Shown here one piece after another: positions 39,058-47,685 of a stretch of 64,000 nt of DNA (position 1 is the stretch's first letter; each line of letters starts with the position of its first letter). The notes beneath the pieces are model-generated. The model ran no database searches. It was not told the origin of the DNA and saw only the letters and a program-made list of their open reading frames with translations. A program made the position numbers and the translations under genes. Origin of the DNA: Advenella kashmirensis W13003 (GTDB lineage: Bacteria; Pseudomonadota; Gammaproteobacteria; Burkholderiales; Burkholderiaceae_B); NCBI RefSeq assembly GCF_000506985.1, contig NZ_KI650979.1, positions 310,001-374,000 of the forward strand, in the 5' to 3' direction.

Positions 39058-39672
39058 TCACAGGCCGATCAAATAATTAATATTTTTTATAAATAAAGTG
39101 AGGCCAATTATTATTATCAAAAAGCCACTTGCTTTGCGCATCTTGTTAATTGCTGATTGATTCAGCTTCTTAGCAATGATGTTGGCGATTATTGCGTACC
39201 CCATCATTATGCTGAAGTCAACGATGACCCAACCAACCGTCAATGATGTCGCTGACACAAAATAAGGAATGGATTGATTTATAAACTGAGGAAGAAGAGT
39301 GATAAAGAAAATAATATCTTTCGGATTACTTATTCCCGTAAAGAACGACTCCTTGAATAGCGCGAGATTATTATGCTCATATATATCCGCCCTATTGATT
39401 TCGATACTTTTAAAACCTGATATCCCCACATAGATGAGCAATATCGCACCCAGAATCGATAGTACAGTCATCCATATATCATTTAGAAAAAATGCTATCC
39501 CGGCCAGGGAAATAACAATTAGAATGAAAGAGGCGCATATGCTTCCAAGGGCGTTATATAGACATTTTCTAGCTCCAAACATTGCCGAATGTTGAATGAC
39601 AAGCAGAGCGGAAGGTCCTGGCGTTACGATAATCAGGAATATCGTTGCGAGATATAGGGTGTATTGTTTCAC
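39058..39672 (-). CDS. LysE/RhtB-family amino-acid exporter (copy 1)
   Basis: 204 residues with about six membrane segments; IFLIIVTPGPSALLVIQHS near the N-terminus and FFTGISNPKDIIFFITLLPQ (G-x-x-N-P-K) are the LysE/RhtB signatures. GTG start at 39672. It follows the hydroxylase gene by 8 bp and so likely exports its hydroxylated amino-acid product. A close relative lies at 59722. Confidence 0.9.
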   Translation of the reverse strand: MKQYTLYLATIFLIIVTPGPSALLVIQHSAMFGARKCLYNALGSICASFILIVISLAGIAFFLNDIWMTVLSILGAILLIYVGISGFKSIEINRADIYEHNNLALFKESFFTGISNPKDIIFFITLLPQFINQSIPYFVSATSLTVGWVIVDFSIMMGYAIIANIIAKKLNQSAINKMRKASGFLIIIIGLTLFIKNINYLIGL

Positions 39673-39680
39673 TATTGCAC

Positions 39681-40655
39681 TTATATAATTTCTCGTATAA
39701 CTGGCACTTGATCAGGAAGCCGCTTTCTCACTGCATCTATATCCTGCTTGACAAAAACTCGCTGAAGCCACCTGTCATACCCATCAAAATATGCTTTAAA
39801 TTTCGTACGTGAGTGCGATGTGCGACGATTATCTATAATAATTAAGTCCCCAGGCTCTAACACTACTGTTTCCATAGTAGATCGCAAAGCCAGGTCGAGT
39901 TCACGAAGCGCGGATGAAGACTTTTCATTTAATGGAGTAATTAAATCCGAGTCGTAAGTCATATATGGATCTGACAAATCTCCTTCCAGGATTGGGCAAT
40001 TTTTTAATTTATTGCTTTTTCCTAAAAAATTTCCAAATGACAAATCATAAGCGAAAGAGAAATTCGGCTTTCTAAGTTCGTCAATGATTTCTTTGCTTAG
40101 CATGTGCAAAGCTTTGCGAACACAAGCCACGCCTGTTTTTGCCTGCTGATGATGATCTTGACGTAAACAATACAAAAGAAGGAAATCGGGGCGAAATTCG
40201 TGAAAGGCGATATCAGTGTGGAGTTCTAAAAAAACATCGCTACTTTCAGAAGATTGAACCGAAGCACTCTGAGGTAAGGGACGAATATTATTGAATAGAG
40301 ATCCCTCGCTTTCCTGTATAAAACCGTACAACTCACCTAAATGAGACCCTACCATCGTAAGGCAATATTCCGACACAAAAGCCGGTCGGGAACGCACTTC
40401 TTCATGCCTTTCTGGTGTTCTGATGAGTTTTTCATCGCAAGGCATTCCTTTTATAAGAATAAATCCATCAGTGTTTCCGTCGGATCTGAATTGAATAATT
40501 TTTGAAAGTACGCTTATAGGCAGCGTAAAGAAAGCAGTTTGAGCATGATGTTTAAAATCACGCATGGATAAATACGGATTGAGCTCACTCGAATCCGGCA
40601 CGCATATTCCAGAATACCCCTGAGATACATATGACTTGAGGTCGATGATAGACAT
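39681..40655 (-). CDS. Fe(II)/2-oxoglutarate-dependent amino-acid hydroxylase, VioC/AsnO (clavaminate synthase-like) type
   Basis: About 324 residues. The iron ligands appear as LELHTDIAFHEFRPD (His-x-Asp) and the distal His in IIIDNRRTSHSRTKF; the following YFDGYDRWLQRVFVKQDI is very like the end of the arginine/asparagine beta-hydroxylases VioC and AsnO. These enzymes hydroxylate free L-amino acids for peptide antibiotics. A LysE exporter and PCMT-type methyltransferase follow in the same operon. The start is uncertain: ATG 40655, ATG 40715 or GTG 40745 are in frame and none has a good ribosome site. Confidence 0.8.
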   Translation of the reverse strand: MSIIDLKSYVSQGYSGICVPDSSELNPYLSMRDFKHHAQTAFFTLPISVLSKIIQFRSDGNTDGFILIKGMPCDEKLIRTPERHEEVRSRPAFVSEYCLTMVGSHLGELYGFIQESEGSLFNNIRPLPQSASVQSSESSDVFLELHTDIAFHEFRPDFLLLYCLRQDHHQQAKTGVACVRKALHMLSKEIIDELRKPNFSFAYDLSFGNFLGKSNKLKNCPILEGDLSDPYMTYDSDLITPLNEKSSSALRELDLALRSTMETVVLEPGDLIIIDNRRTSHSRTKFKAYFDGYDRWLQRVFVKQDIDAVRKRLPDQVPVIREII

Positions 40656-40745
40656 AACTTTTTTGAACCAGTGAAATGCAATGGGTTTATCGCAAATTTG
40701 TCGAAAAAAATACATCAGATAGATTTCTACATCGGCTGATCGCAC

Positions 40746-41099
40746 TATGGCGCTTTTCTATGAGTGTCTATGTATTTTTTAATTTAATTTTTTTACTCAA
40801 CCAAAGAAATTCTATTGCAATGAAAAAATCAACGCATTGATCTACATCAATGCACCGGACAACGTGAAGATTTTGATAACTGCCTACAGCGGTATCGCCA
40901 ACACCATTCAAGACTAGTTAAAGTCCGCCACAGACTCCGATGTCAAGTCAAAATCTTGATCCGTATCATTTTCAACCGATAAATTTCGAGCTACGATGCC
41001 GTTTCGCTTTGTGACAGTCCTGCCCGCGCCATCTGCAAACGTATGAGGACTTTCGCAGAAGGATGAAGTCGATTTCAAAACATTCTTGATTCAATTGCC
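40746..41099. other. Intergenic region with conserved operator block
   Basis: 354 bases between the hydroxylase operon and the Nudix gene. It carries ATTGCAAT (40814-40821) and the inverted repeat ATTGAT-CTAC-ATCAAT (40836-40851). The same two elements, with the same spacing and similar flanks, lie upstream of the second lysE at 60397-60434. The rest shows no gene. Confidence 0.6.
40814..40851 (-). promoter_or_regulatory. Probable operator of the hydroxylase-lysE operon
   Basis: ATTGCAAT and ATTGAT-N4-ATCAAT, conserved with copy 2 while the four spacer bases differ (CTAC against ATGC), as expected for a protein-binding site. An Lrp/AsnC-type regulator would suit an amino-acid exporter but none is adjacent. 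Confidence 0.55.
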
Positions 41100-41648
41100 A
41101 TGCGTAAAAAAGGACAGTTTCGGATTAAATCCACCACCCAGATATATAAGAACCCGTGGATAGAAGTGACTGAAGACAAGGTGATACGGCCAGACGGCAC
41201 TGATGGTATTTTTGGCCTGCTGGACATGAAAGACGGCGTGGCCATACTTCCGGTCTTTCCCGACGGTCAGGTTATTCTTGGCAAGGAATACAAGTACGCC
41301 CAGCAGAAGGAAATGATTGAAATCATTGGCGGTGGCATAGACGAAAACGAATCGATCAATGAAGCCGCTTCGAGAGAGCTCGCAGAAGAAGCGGCGCTCA
41401 AGGCGGGAAAGTTTCATTATCTTGGGCCGACAGATCCATTTACCACTTTAGTGCGCACCAGAGATCATCTTTTTATCGCAACGGAACTTGAGCGCCTGCC
41501 TAAAAAGCCAGATACAGATGACTTTGTCGAACCTGTTTCCATTCCACTTAAAACGGCTGTGGACTATGTTCTCGAAGGGAAAATAACGCACACTACATCG
41601 TCTCTTCTCATACTCCGAGCGACGTTGATATTTCCCCAGTTCATGTAA
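41100..41648 (+). CDS. Nudix hydrolase, ADP-ribose pyrophosphatase-like
   Basis: 182 residues. The Nudix box is GGGIDENESINEAASRELAE followed by EAAL (about residues 75-98), with the catalytic R-E-L-x-E-E set intact, and the flanking GVAILPVFPDGQVILGKEYK and tail recall the NudF-type sugar-nucleotide pyrophosphatases. Substrate not determinable. It stands alone; no clear operon partner. Confidence 0.88.
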   Translation: MRKKGQFRIKSTTQIYKNPWIEVTEDKVIRPDGTDGIFGLLDMKDGVAILPVFPDGQVILGKEYKYAQQKEMIEIIGGGIDENESINEAASRELAEEAALKAGKFHYLGPTDPFTTLVRTRDHLFIATELERLPKKPDTDDFVEPVSIPLKTAVDYVLEGKITHTTSSLLILRATLIFPQFM

Positions 41649-41749
41649 GAGTTCTTTTTCAAAGCGTTCTAAAGACGCCTAAGATCAATAGCAACAACGA
41701 CAGTGAAGACGGTGGAAATTACTGATACTTTTTAAAGTAAGGAATTGAT

Positions 41750-41920
41750 ATGAGGTGGATACACTTTTTCTTATTGGCAGTAGCATTTATCTTTGCGGCA
41801 CAATTTTTGCACTATCTAATTACTGGGGCGATGTATAAGTTTAAAAATCCCCTTACGCCGTCTCTTTTAGCAGTATTACTTGCCGGTTTGGGCACGATTA
41901 TTCATTCCTATTTTTTTTAA
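41750..41920 (+). CDS. Small two-helix membrane protein, 56 residues
   Basis: ATG 41750 with AAGGA 6 bp upstream opens MRWIHFFLLAVAFIFAAQFL and ends LLAGLGTIIHSYFF before TAA. Two hydrophobic helices are joined by a short basic loop (YKFKNP). The good ribosome site and coherent composition support a real gene, too short for most gene finders. Function unknown. Confidence 0.6.
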   Translation: MRWIHFFLLAVAFIFAAQFLHYLITGAMYKFKNPLTPSLLAVLLAGLGTIIHSYFF

Positions 41921-42055
41921 AATTGGATCATATCGGTAAATTTTTTAATAGGTTATAGGCGAACAAAGCGCATTGGCATCGACCGCTTGTGCGGCCAATG
42001 TCTTCGCCTCTGACTTGGACACCCCGGTGCCATTATCAACATCGGGGCGATAAAA

Positions 42056-42076
42056 GGCAGCTCGCTCAGCGCTGCC
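42056..42076 (-). terminator. Terminator overlapping the AA_synth stop codon
   Basis: On the minus strand GGCAGC, a nine-base loop holding the TGA stop codon, GCTGCC, then TTTT. Confidence 0.5.
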
Positions 42077-42641
42077 CATCCTCACCAACGACATCTTCAA
42101 TCAGCAACCCACCCAACCTGGAATGAGGCCGCGGTCCGGTCGCCATGCCCAGCGCAAACAGAATTTCATCAGGCTTCGGCGAATCTACCGCACCCACTTC
42201 GACCAAATTAAAATGGCTGCGCACATAAGATGCGTGAATATAATGAAGCGGCATGATCAGTCTGAATCCCGCAGACGCCGTGACCTGGGACGCGGGTACC
42301 ATGGCTTTTGGATTGCCCAGCACTTCCCGCATCGCCCAGCCCCCCGCTTCGTGCCAGACAGCACCATGTTCAGCCTCCCCGTTCAGCCCCACAATCGCAG
42401 CCTTGCCGTAAGATTGAACATTTTCCTTGCCTAATGCGCCTGCCAGGCGCGTTGCCAGGTCAAAACCCACTGTGCGCAGTTCTTTCATGAAGTCGATCAG
42501 ATTTTCTTCATAGCGTCCGGCAAATGGGTTTTTTACGACAGCAAAGGCCACCGCACACTGAAGGGGCGCTTCAAGCACCGGACCGCCATCGTGGAAGATG
42601 TTTTCTACTGTCAGTACTGTCTTTCTTATTTCTATCGTCAT
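42066..42641 (-). CDS. Amino-acid-synthesis family protein (AA_synth, DUF1185)
   Basis: 191 residues matching the AA_synth family: EIRKTVLTVENIFHDGGPV at the N-terminus, VKNPFAGRYEENL, GKAAIVGLNGEAEHGAVWHE and a C-terminal DEILFALGMATGPRPHSR. The family's name rests on weak genetic evidence and its reaction is not established. It is 51 bp downstream of a hydroxyisobutyrate dehydrogenase-like gene in one operon, pointing to a short carboxylic-acid pathway. Confidence 0.85.
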   Translation of the reverse strand: MTIEIRKTVLTVENIFHDGGPVLEAPLQCAVAFAVVKNPFAGRYEENLIDFMKELRTVGFDLATRLAGALGKENVQSYGKAAIVGLNGEAEHGAVWHEAGGWAMREVLGNPKAMVPASQVTASAGFRLIMPLHYIHASYVRSHFNLVEVGAVDSPKPDEILFALGMATGPRPHSRLGGLLIEDVVGEDGQR

Positions 42642-42692
42642 ATTCGCTCCTGATATCTATTAATCGCCCTCATTCCCTGCCCTGTCCGGCAG

Positions 42693-43577
42693 TCAGGAAT
42701 TGAGGGTATTGGAAAGGTGATGATGGATTTCCAGATTGTCTGCCTGTGCAGGCGCAGTCTTGATGGCGCTTTGCCAGGTCTCGAAACAAAGACCCAGCAG
42801 CCCGGGATTGACACCCAATTGCTGGGCAAGATCGTGGGAAATACCCAAGTCCTTGGCCATCAGATGCAGGCCGAAACCGCCGCTGAAGTCGCCGCCCTTC
42901 AGCATATGCTGCCTGACCTTGGTTTCAGTCGCGACATTGCGGCCACTGGAGGCGTTAAGTACATCCGTAAACTTTTCCAGGTCCAGATCCAGTTTTTCGG
43001 CCACAATCAGAGCTTCGGACACGGCCATTAAGCCGGCGGCGTAGACGTAATTGTTGAGGGTCTTCATGCTGTGGGCAGAACCCGTTTTCCCGGTAGGGAT
43101 GATCGCTGATCCCATTGCCTCCAGTACAGGCCGTACCCGTTCCAGCACCGCTGATTCCCCGCCCACCATGATCGCCAGCGTCTGGTTCTTTGCTTTCTGG
43201 ACGCTGCCGGATACTGGGGCGTCCAGCAGGGCGATACCCTTTTGGCCCAGTTTTCCATGCAATTGAAGCGTGTCAAGGGGCGAACTGGATGACATGTCGA
43301 TCACAACCGCGTCCTTCTTCAATGCCCCTTCCCGCTCGCAAAGGGGCAAAACGCAGTCCTGCACGATGCGGCCATTCGGCAGCATCAATATCAGGATGTC
43401 GATATCGGTCATCTCATCCAGCGAGTCCAACACCACATAGGTTGACTCGTTTTCTGCCTGTCGTATCGCCACACGGGCTTGCGAGTTGCCATCAAACGCC
43501 TGCACGTCGAACCGTTCGGACAGGTTCTGCATCATGGGCAAGCCCATTTTTCCGAGTCCTATGAATCCAATCTTCAT
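42693..43577 (-). CDS. 3-hydroxyisobutyrate dehydrogenase-family oxidoreductase
   Basis: 294 residues. Rossmann start KIGFIGLGKMGLPMMQNL, the substrate motif LLDAPVSGSVQKAKNQTLAI and the catalytic-lysine helix SMKTLNNYVYAAGLMAVSEA are all present, so it should be an active NAD(P)-dependent beta-hydroxyacid dehydrogenase; the substrate could be 3-hydroxyisobutyrate, tartronate semialdehyde or similar. ATG 43577 is chosen; the 33-residue upstream extension has no family match. Divergent from the LysR-Bug chimera. Confidence 0.9.
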   Translation of the reverse strand: MKIGFIGLGKMGLPMMQNLSERFDVQAFDGNSQARVAIRQAENESTYVVLDSLDEMTDIDILILMLPNGRIVQDCVLPLCEREGALKKDAVVIDMSSSSPLDTLQLHGKLGQKGIALLDAPVSGSVQKAKNQTLAIMVGGESAVLERVRPVLEAMGSAIIPTGKTGSAHSMKTLNNYVYAAGLMAVSEALIVAEKLDLDLEKFTDVLNASSGRNVATETKVRQHMLKGGDFSGGFGLHLMAKDLGISHDLAQQLGVNPGLLGLCFETWQSAIKTAPAQADNLEIHHHLSNTLNS

Positions 43578-43709
43578 TCTTCCACCCTGTGTTATACAGT
43601 TGTAATTTCCTTGTTCAGGGCAAAAGTCTAAAGGAAAACCGGTGTTTCGCTGTATGCCGATAATGCAGCAGACCATAACCGGGGGTTAATCAGTACAGGA
43701 GCAATTCAT

Positions 43710-44561
43710 ATGAAATTCAAGCTGCGCCAAATGGAAATATTCCGGGCCGTCATGATTACCGGTACGATCAGCGGCGCCGCACGCATGTTGTTCATCTCGC
43801 AGCCGGCTGTGAGCAAGCTGTTATCCCATACGGAAACAAATTTGCGGCTCAAGCTCTTTCACCGCAGCAAAGGCAAGCTGATTCCAACGCCCGAGGCGCA
43901 TAACCTGTTTAACGAGGTCAATCAGGTCTATGAAGCCGCTCTCAAAGTGGATGCCTTTGCAGAGAACTTGTCAGCAAACCCTTCAGGAAAGGTTCATATC
44001 TGCTGCAGCCCCAGCCTCGGGCTGGATGTTGTGCCTTCGGCATTACAGTTGTTTTCAGAGAAGTATCCCGATACCAAAATACACTTTCACACGACGCTTA
44101 TTCAGGACATTCCGCTGGAAAAATGGCAAGACGTGCCTTACAAGGGGCTTTCACAGACGACCACAGATGTCATTGGCAAGCAACTGGATCTCGCAGTGGT
44201 AGATACGCCGGGGACTACCCGGATTATCAACGGGGAACAGGTTAAAGCGATCGCCGTTACCGGAGATAAGCGGCATCCGGAGCTGCCCGATGTTCCGACA
44301 CTCAAGGAGAGCGGTTATGCCGATGCCATCCATTACAGTTGGACCGCGCTTTGGCTGAAGGCCGATACACCACTCGAAACCGTGCAGTATCTTTCCGATA
44401 ACATGCAGGCGGTACTAAGCGAACCGTCATCAACGACGTTCGTATCGAATAATTCCGGGGAAATCATGGACATGCAGCCGGAGCAGTTACGCGCATTTCA
44501 GCTGGAAGAAATCGAGCGCTTTGAAAAGGCAGCGGCGCAAACGAATTTTACGAAGTTGTAG
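43710..44561 (+). CDS. In-frame chimera: LysR regulator N-terminus fused to C-terminal half of a Bug TTT receptor
   Basis: 283 residues. Residues 1-60 are a LysR helix-turn-helix (TISGAARMLFISQPAVSKLL), and 90-138 start a LysR effector domain (GKVHICCSPSLGLDVVPSAL). From about residue 141 the sequence switches to DVPYKGLSQTTTDVIGKQLD, LAVVDTPG and KRHPELPDVPTLKESGYADA, the second half of a tripartite-tricarboxylate receptor, running to the stop. The join (about 44118-44135) is in frame. Neither half-domain is a full ligand site, so it is probably a deletion product; whether it still binds DNA is open. It sits where the regulator of the divergent dehydrogenase operon should be. Confidence 0.8.
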   Translation: MKFKLRQMEIFRAVMITGTISGAARMLFISQPAVSKLLSHTETNLRLKLFHRSKGKLIPTPEAHNLFNEVNQVYEAALKVDAFAENLSANPSGKVHICCSPSLGLDVVPSALQLFSEKYPDTKIHFHTTLIQDIPLEKWQDVPYKGLSQTTTDVIGKQLDLAVVDTPGTTRIINGEQVKAIAVTGDKRHPELPDVPTLKESGYADAIHYSWTALWLKADTPLETVQYLSDNMQAVLSEPSSTTFVSNNSGEIMDMQPEQLRAFQLEEIERFEKAAAQTNFTKL

Positions 44562-44596
44562 GTCTGAACAAACGCGCGCTTTTGCAACATGTCGGG

Positions 44597-44839
44597 CTAT
44601 GGGTTTGCCGGTAGGTATTTGTTGAACACCGGGCCGCAGGAACGTGCCTCGGCCAGCGCCTTCAGGAATGCGTCGTGCACGCCTTTCTGAAGCAGCAGCC
44701 GGCTGCCGGCCGAGCATGTCTGACCAGTATGTGGACAATGCCCCTTCACGATGGTTGGGTACACCCAAAAGACCTGAATGGCTTTACGCGCATCAGGCTT
44801 TAATGTGGCTGCGCTGAGCATAATCAGAATAGCTGTCAT
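44597..44839 (-). pseudogene. Aldehyde dehydrogenase fragment with internal deletion
   Basis: The reverse frame contains TIVKGHCPHTGQTCSAGSRL followed by LLQKGVHDAFLKALAEA and, after a gap, CGPVFNKY. This is the catalytic-cysteine region of an aldehyde dehydrogenase very close to the intact gene at 54950, but with about 15 residues lost and nothing of the rest of the enzyme. Plus-strand sequence 44572-44616 beside it recurs at 54899-54943. Confidence 0.75.
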
Positions 44840-44857
44840 AGCAGACAGCGTTGATGG

Positions 44858-46393
44858 TTAGCCGGTTGAGGCTTGAATAGGAGGCGCTATCGGATTTGCG
44901 GGAGAAGAGCGCAATAGCACCGCCAGCGTCAGGCTAAGCAGGCTTGTCCAAAAAACAAGATGAAAGCCGTCTATATGGGCAATAACCTGAGATTCTCGCG
45001 CTATGACACTTGCGATACCATTTAATCCAGAACGTGTGCGCTCCACGACTAGGGGCTCGCCGGCCTGCACATAGGCGCTTAATGATGCATAACTGGTATC
45101 TGCGGCCATACGAAGCCAGGTTGACATGATTGTACCGGCCATTACCGGCATCAATACGCGTGCTATTGAGACATACGCGCCAAGCGCCACGCCATGTTGC
45201 GGATTGAGGTTGGTAACGAATGAGGCAATTAATCCGATGAGCATAATACTCTCGCCAAGCGACTGCATAATCAGGATCGTGATGAATTGATCCACTCGCC
45301 AGTTGTGGCTGATATGCGTGCCTAGCCATGCTGTGATCGCAATGATAATCAGTCCGCATACGATGAGCAGCCTGGGCTCGGCGCGTCTGGCCAGATAAAC
45401 GGCCAAGGGCGTAGCGGCGAGATAAGCAGCGAATGCAATCAGGGTGGCCGAACCCGTCTGCATCGGCTTGAGATCGCCCATTTGCGCAAGAAATGTCGGG
45501 ATCAGCAAGGAAGTAGGCGTCATCAGCACACCGAACAGACATGCAATCACCAGGCAAATGAGGATATTTCGATTGCCAAACGCGGCAAGATCTCCAAATG
45601 CATTTGGCTGTAGCGCGGCGCGAACAACAGCCGCGAAAAACAGAATAGCCCCGCCTGCGACTGCGATAACTACCAGGCCCGAATCTAGCCAGCCCAGGCG
45701 TTCGGCCGATTCGATACCGATAAACATCAACACCAAGCCTGTGCAGAACAAGGTCATGCCTGCCCAATCAGCCTGCCGCAGTTGATCTTGATTGACAGGC
45801 GTCAGCGGCATTGCTTTCCAGGCAAGCAAGGCAATGAGCGGCCCAATAAATGCCGTCGTCCAATAGACCCAGTGCCAACTGACTTCTTCCACCAGAAAGC
45901 CTGACGCGCCATACCCCGCATCCATGCCGGTCGACACACGCAAGCTATAGGCGGCCATGACAACCAGCCAGAACCTCGGGTGCACGCTGCGCAACCCCAG
46001 GCTAATAGTCAATGGCAGGTATATGCCCATACACAAGCCTGCAACAGCATGCAGAAGCACCAGCATTGGATAATTGTGTGCAAAAACAGGAATGAGCAGC
46101 GTTGCGACACCAAGACACAGACTGGGCGTAACGAGAATCCGTGTCGGGCCGATAATGGTGGCAAGCCAGGGGACAATAGACATGGTAACAAGCTGTGCGC
46201 CGTTTAGCGCGGTTCCCAGCCACGCGGCTTCCAGAACATCCAGACCGAATTGACCGCGCAGATCTGGTAATGCCGAGGAAAACAGCCGTCCTTGCAAAGT
46301 AGTCAGAACCGCGCCCAGAAAAATGGCTACTACGGTGAGTGCAGGGCGGGCACGAGGCGTGTTAGCGAAAAGAGATCGACGTGCCATGATCAA
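44858..46393 (-). CDS. EmrB-like MFS multidrug exporter (DHA2)
   Basis: 511 residues with about 14 hydrophobic segments, typical of DHA2-family drug:H+ antiporters; FSSALPDLRGQFGLD follows the first helix. It is the second gene of an emrA-emrB pair (4-bp overlap with the fusion-protein gene) controlled by a divergent TetR gene. Substrate unknown; with a TolC-like outer-membrane channel, not encoded here, it would span both membranes. Confidence 0.88.
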   Translation of the reverse strand: MIMARRSLFANTPRARPALTVVAIFLGAVLTTLQGRLFSSALPDLRGQFGLDVLEAAWLGTALNGAQLVTMSIVPWLATIIGPTRILVTPSLCLGVATLLIPVFAHNYPMLVLLHAVAGLCMGIYLPLTISLGLRSVHPRFWLVVMAAYSLRVSTGMDAGYGASGFLVEEVSWHWVYWTTAFIGPLIALLAWKAMPLTPVNQDQLRQADWAGMTLFCTGLVLMFIGIESAERLGWLDSGLVVIAVAGGAILFFAAVVRAALQPNAFGDLAAFGNRNILICLVIACLFGVLMTPTSLLIPTFLAQMGDLKPMQTGSATLIAFAAYLAATPLAVYLARRAEPRLLIVCGLIIIAITAWLGTHISHNWRVDQFITILIMQSLGESIMLIGLIASFVTNLNPQHGVALGAYVSIARVLMPVMAGTIMSTWLRMAADTSYASLSAYVQAGEPLVVERTRSGLNGIASVIARESQVIAHIDGFHLVFWTSLLSLTLAVLLRSSPANPIAPPIQASTG

Positions 46394-47526
46394 TCCGATT
46401 CCGTCCGGGTTTTGTACGCAACATGATGCGCTTGTTTCGTGTAGGGAAGAATATTTTCTCCTTTTGTATTGATGCTGGCTTCGACAGACATTCCAGGCCG
46501 TAGCCTGTTTAATTCCCGCTGCCCGGGGGCCAATTCAATACGCACAGGGATACGCTGTACAACTTTGGTAAAATTGCCAGATGCATTGTCTGCCGGTAGC
46601 AACGCTGATTCGGCACCACTCATGGGCGCTATTTCTCTGACCCGGCCACGAAACTGCCTGCCGGGAAGGCCATCAACGCTCACGACTACTGGCTGACCAG
46701 GCTGGACATGGACTAGCTGCGTTTCCTTGTAATTGGCGATAACGTAGAACTGATCGGAAGGCACAATAGACACGATCTGAGTGCCGGTGCTGACCAGGCT
46801 GCCGTGTTGTACATGGCGTTTATTTAACACGCCATCGAAGGGAGCGAAAATGCGCGTATAGTCAAGGTCGCGTCTGGCTCCTTCAAGTTCTGCAGCAGCG
46901 GCATTTACATCGGCTACGCGCAGCCCACGCTGCCCTTTGAGGACAGCCAGCGATTTACTGGCCAGGTCAGCCTGGGCGATGGCCGCTTCGTGCAGGCCCA
47001 CTGCATGATCCAAGTCTGCCTGGGCATTTTCAAACAATTGCCGCGATAAAGCCCCTTGCCGGACCAGTTTTTCCTGGCGTTCCGGATTGCTCTTGTATTG
47101 GCGAACCCGAACCTGGGCCGCGCGGGCATTGGCCTGCTCACCCTTGATGCGAGCACGCTGTTCCAGGATTTCCCTATCGAGATTGTCCAGATTGGCCTGA
47201 GCTTTACTCAGCTTGGCCAATGCAGATGTAACTTTCAGAACATAATCCCTGTCATCGATCTGCACAATTAACTGGCCAGCGTGCACTGTTTGGTAATCTT
47301 CGACCGGCAATGCCTTGATATAGCCGGAGACTTTGGTGCTCAGCACCGCAAAGTCCGATTTCACGAACGCATTTTGTGTCGTTTGAATCGTCCTGCTGCT
47401 TGTCCATTCGCGCCAGTGGGTTGTGGCCAGGATAAGCAGAGCAATGATGGCCGCGCACCCTACCCAGGGAGCCAGGCGTAATGCCAGCGGGCGACGGTTT
47501 GTCGTTTCTTCAGACTGAATAGTCAT
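46390..47526 (-). CDS. EmrA-like HlyD-family membrane fusion protein
   Basis: 378 residues. One N-terminal membrane helix (VGCAAIIALLILATT), the first biotinyl-lipoyl half-motif (VSGYIKALPVEDYQTVHAGQ), a long coiled-coil hairpin (about 110-220), and the second half-motif (RIFAPFDGVLNKRHVQHGSL). It is the periplasmic adaptor of the EmrB-like pump. ATG 47526 (MTIQSEETTNRRP) is chosen; an upstream extension would run into the TetR operators. Confidence 0.9.
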   Translation of the reverse strand: MTIQSEETTNRRPLALRLAPWVGCAAIIALLILATTHWREWTSSRTIQTTQNAFVKSDFAVLSTKVSGYIKALPVEDYQTVHAGQLIVQIDDRDYVLKVTSALAKLSKAQANLDNLDREILEQRARIKGEQANARAAQVRVRQYKSNPERQEKLVRQGALSRQLFENAQADLDHAVGLHEAAIAQADLASKSLAVLKGQRGLRVADVNAAAAELEGARRDLDYTRIFAPFDGVLNKRHVQHGSLVSTGTQIVSIVPSDQFYVIANYKETQLVHVQPGQPVVVSVDGLPGRQFRGRVREIAPMSGAESALLPADNASGNFTKVVQRIPVRIELAPGQRELNRLRPGMSVEASINTKGENILPYTKQAHHVAYKTRTESD

Positions 47527-47614
47527 TAAGCGTCCTTGCAATTCATCTTGTGTGGATACACACCATCGTGTATGGCGCTTGCGAACAGCACCTGAGTCAT
47601 GGTTTTCAATAAAT

Positions 47615-47657
47615 CTAACACCGTTAGTTTTATTAAATGATACACTAACAGTGTTAG
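47615..47657. promoter_or_regulatory. Paired TetR-type operators
   Basis: CTAACACCGTTAG (47615-47627) and CTAACAGTGTTAG (47645-47657), two near-identical 13-bp inverted repeats 30 bp apart between the divergent emrA and tetR starts; both promoters would be covered. Confidence 0.8.
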
Positions 47658-47685
47658 ATTTCAAGTCGGCAAGCCAAGGTGTGAT

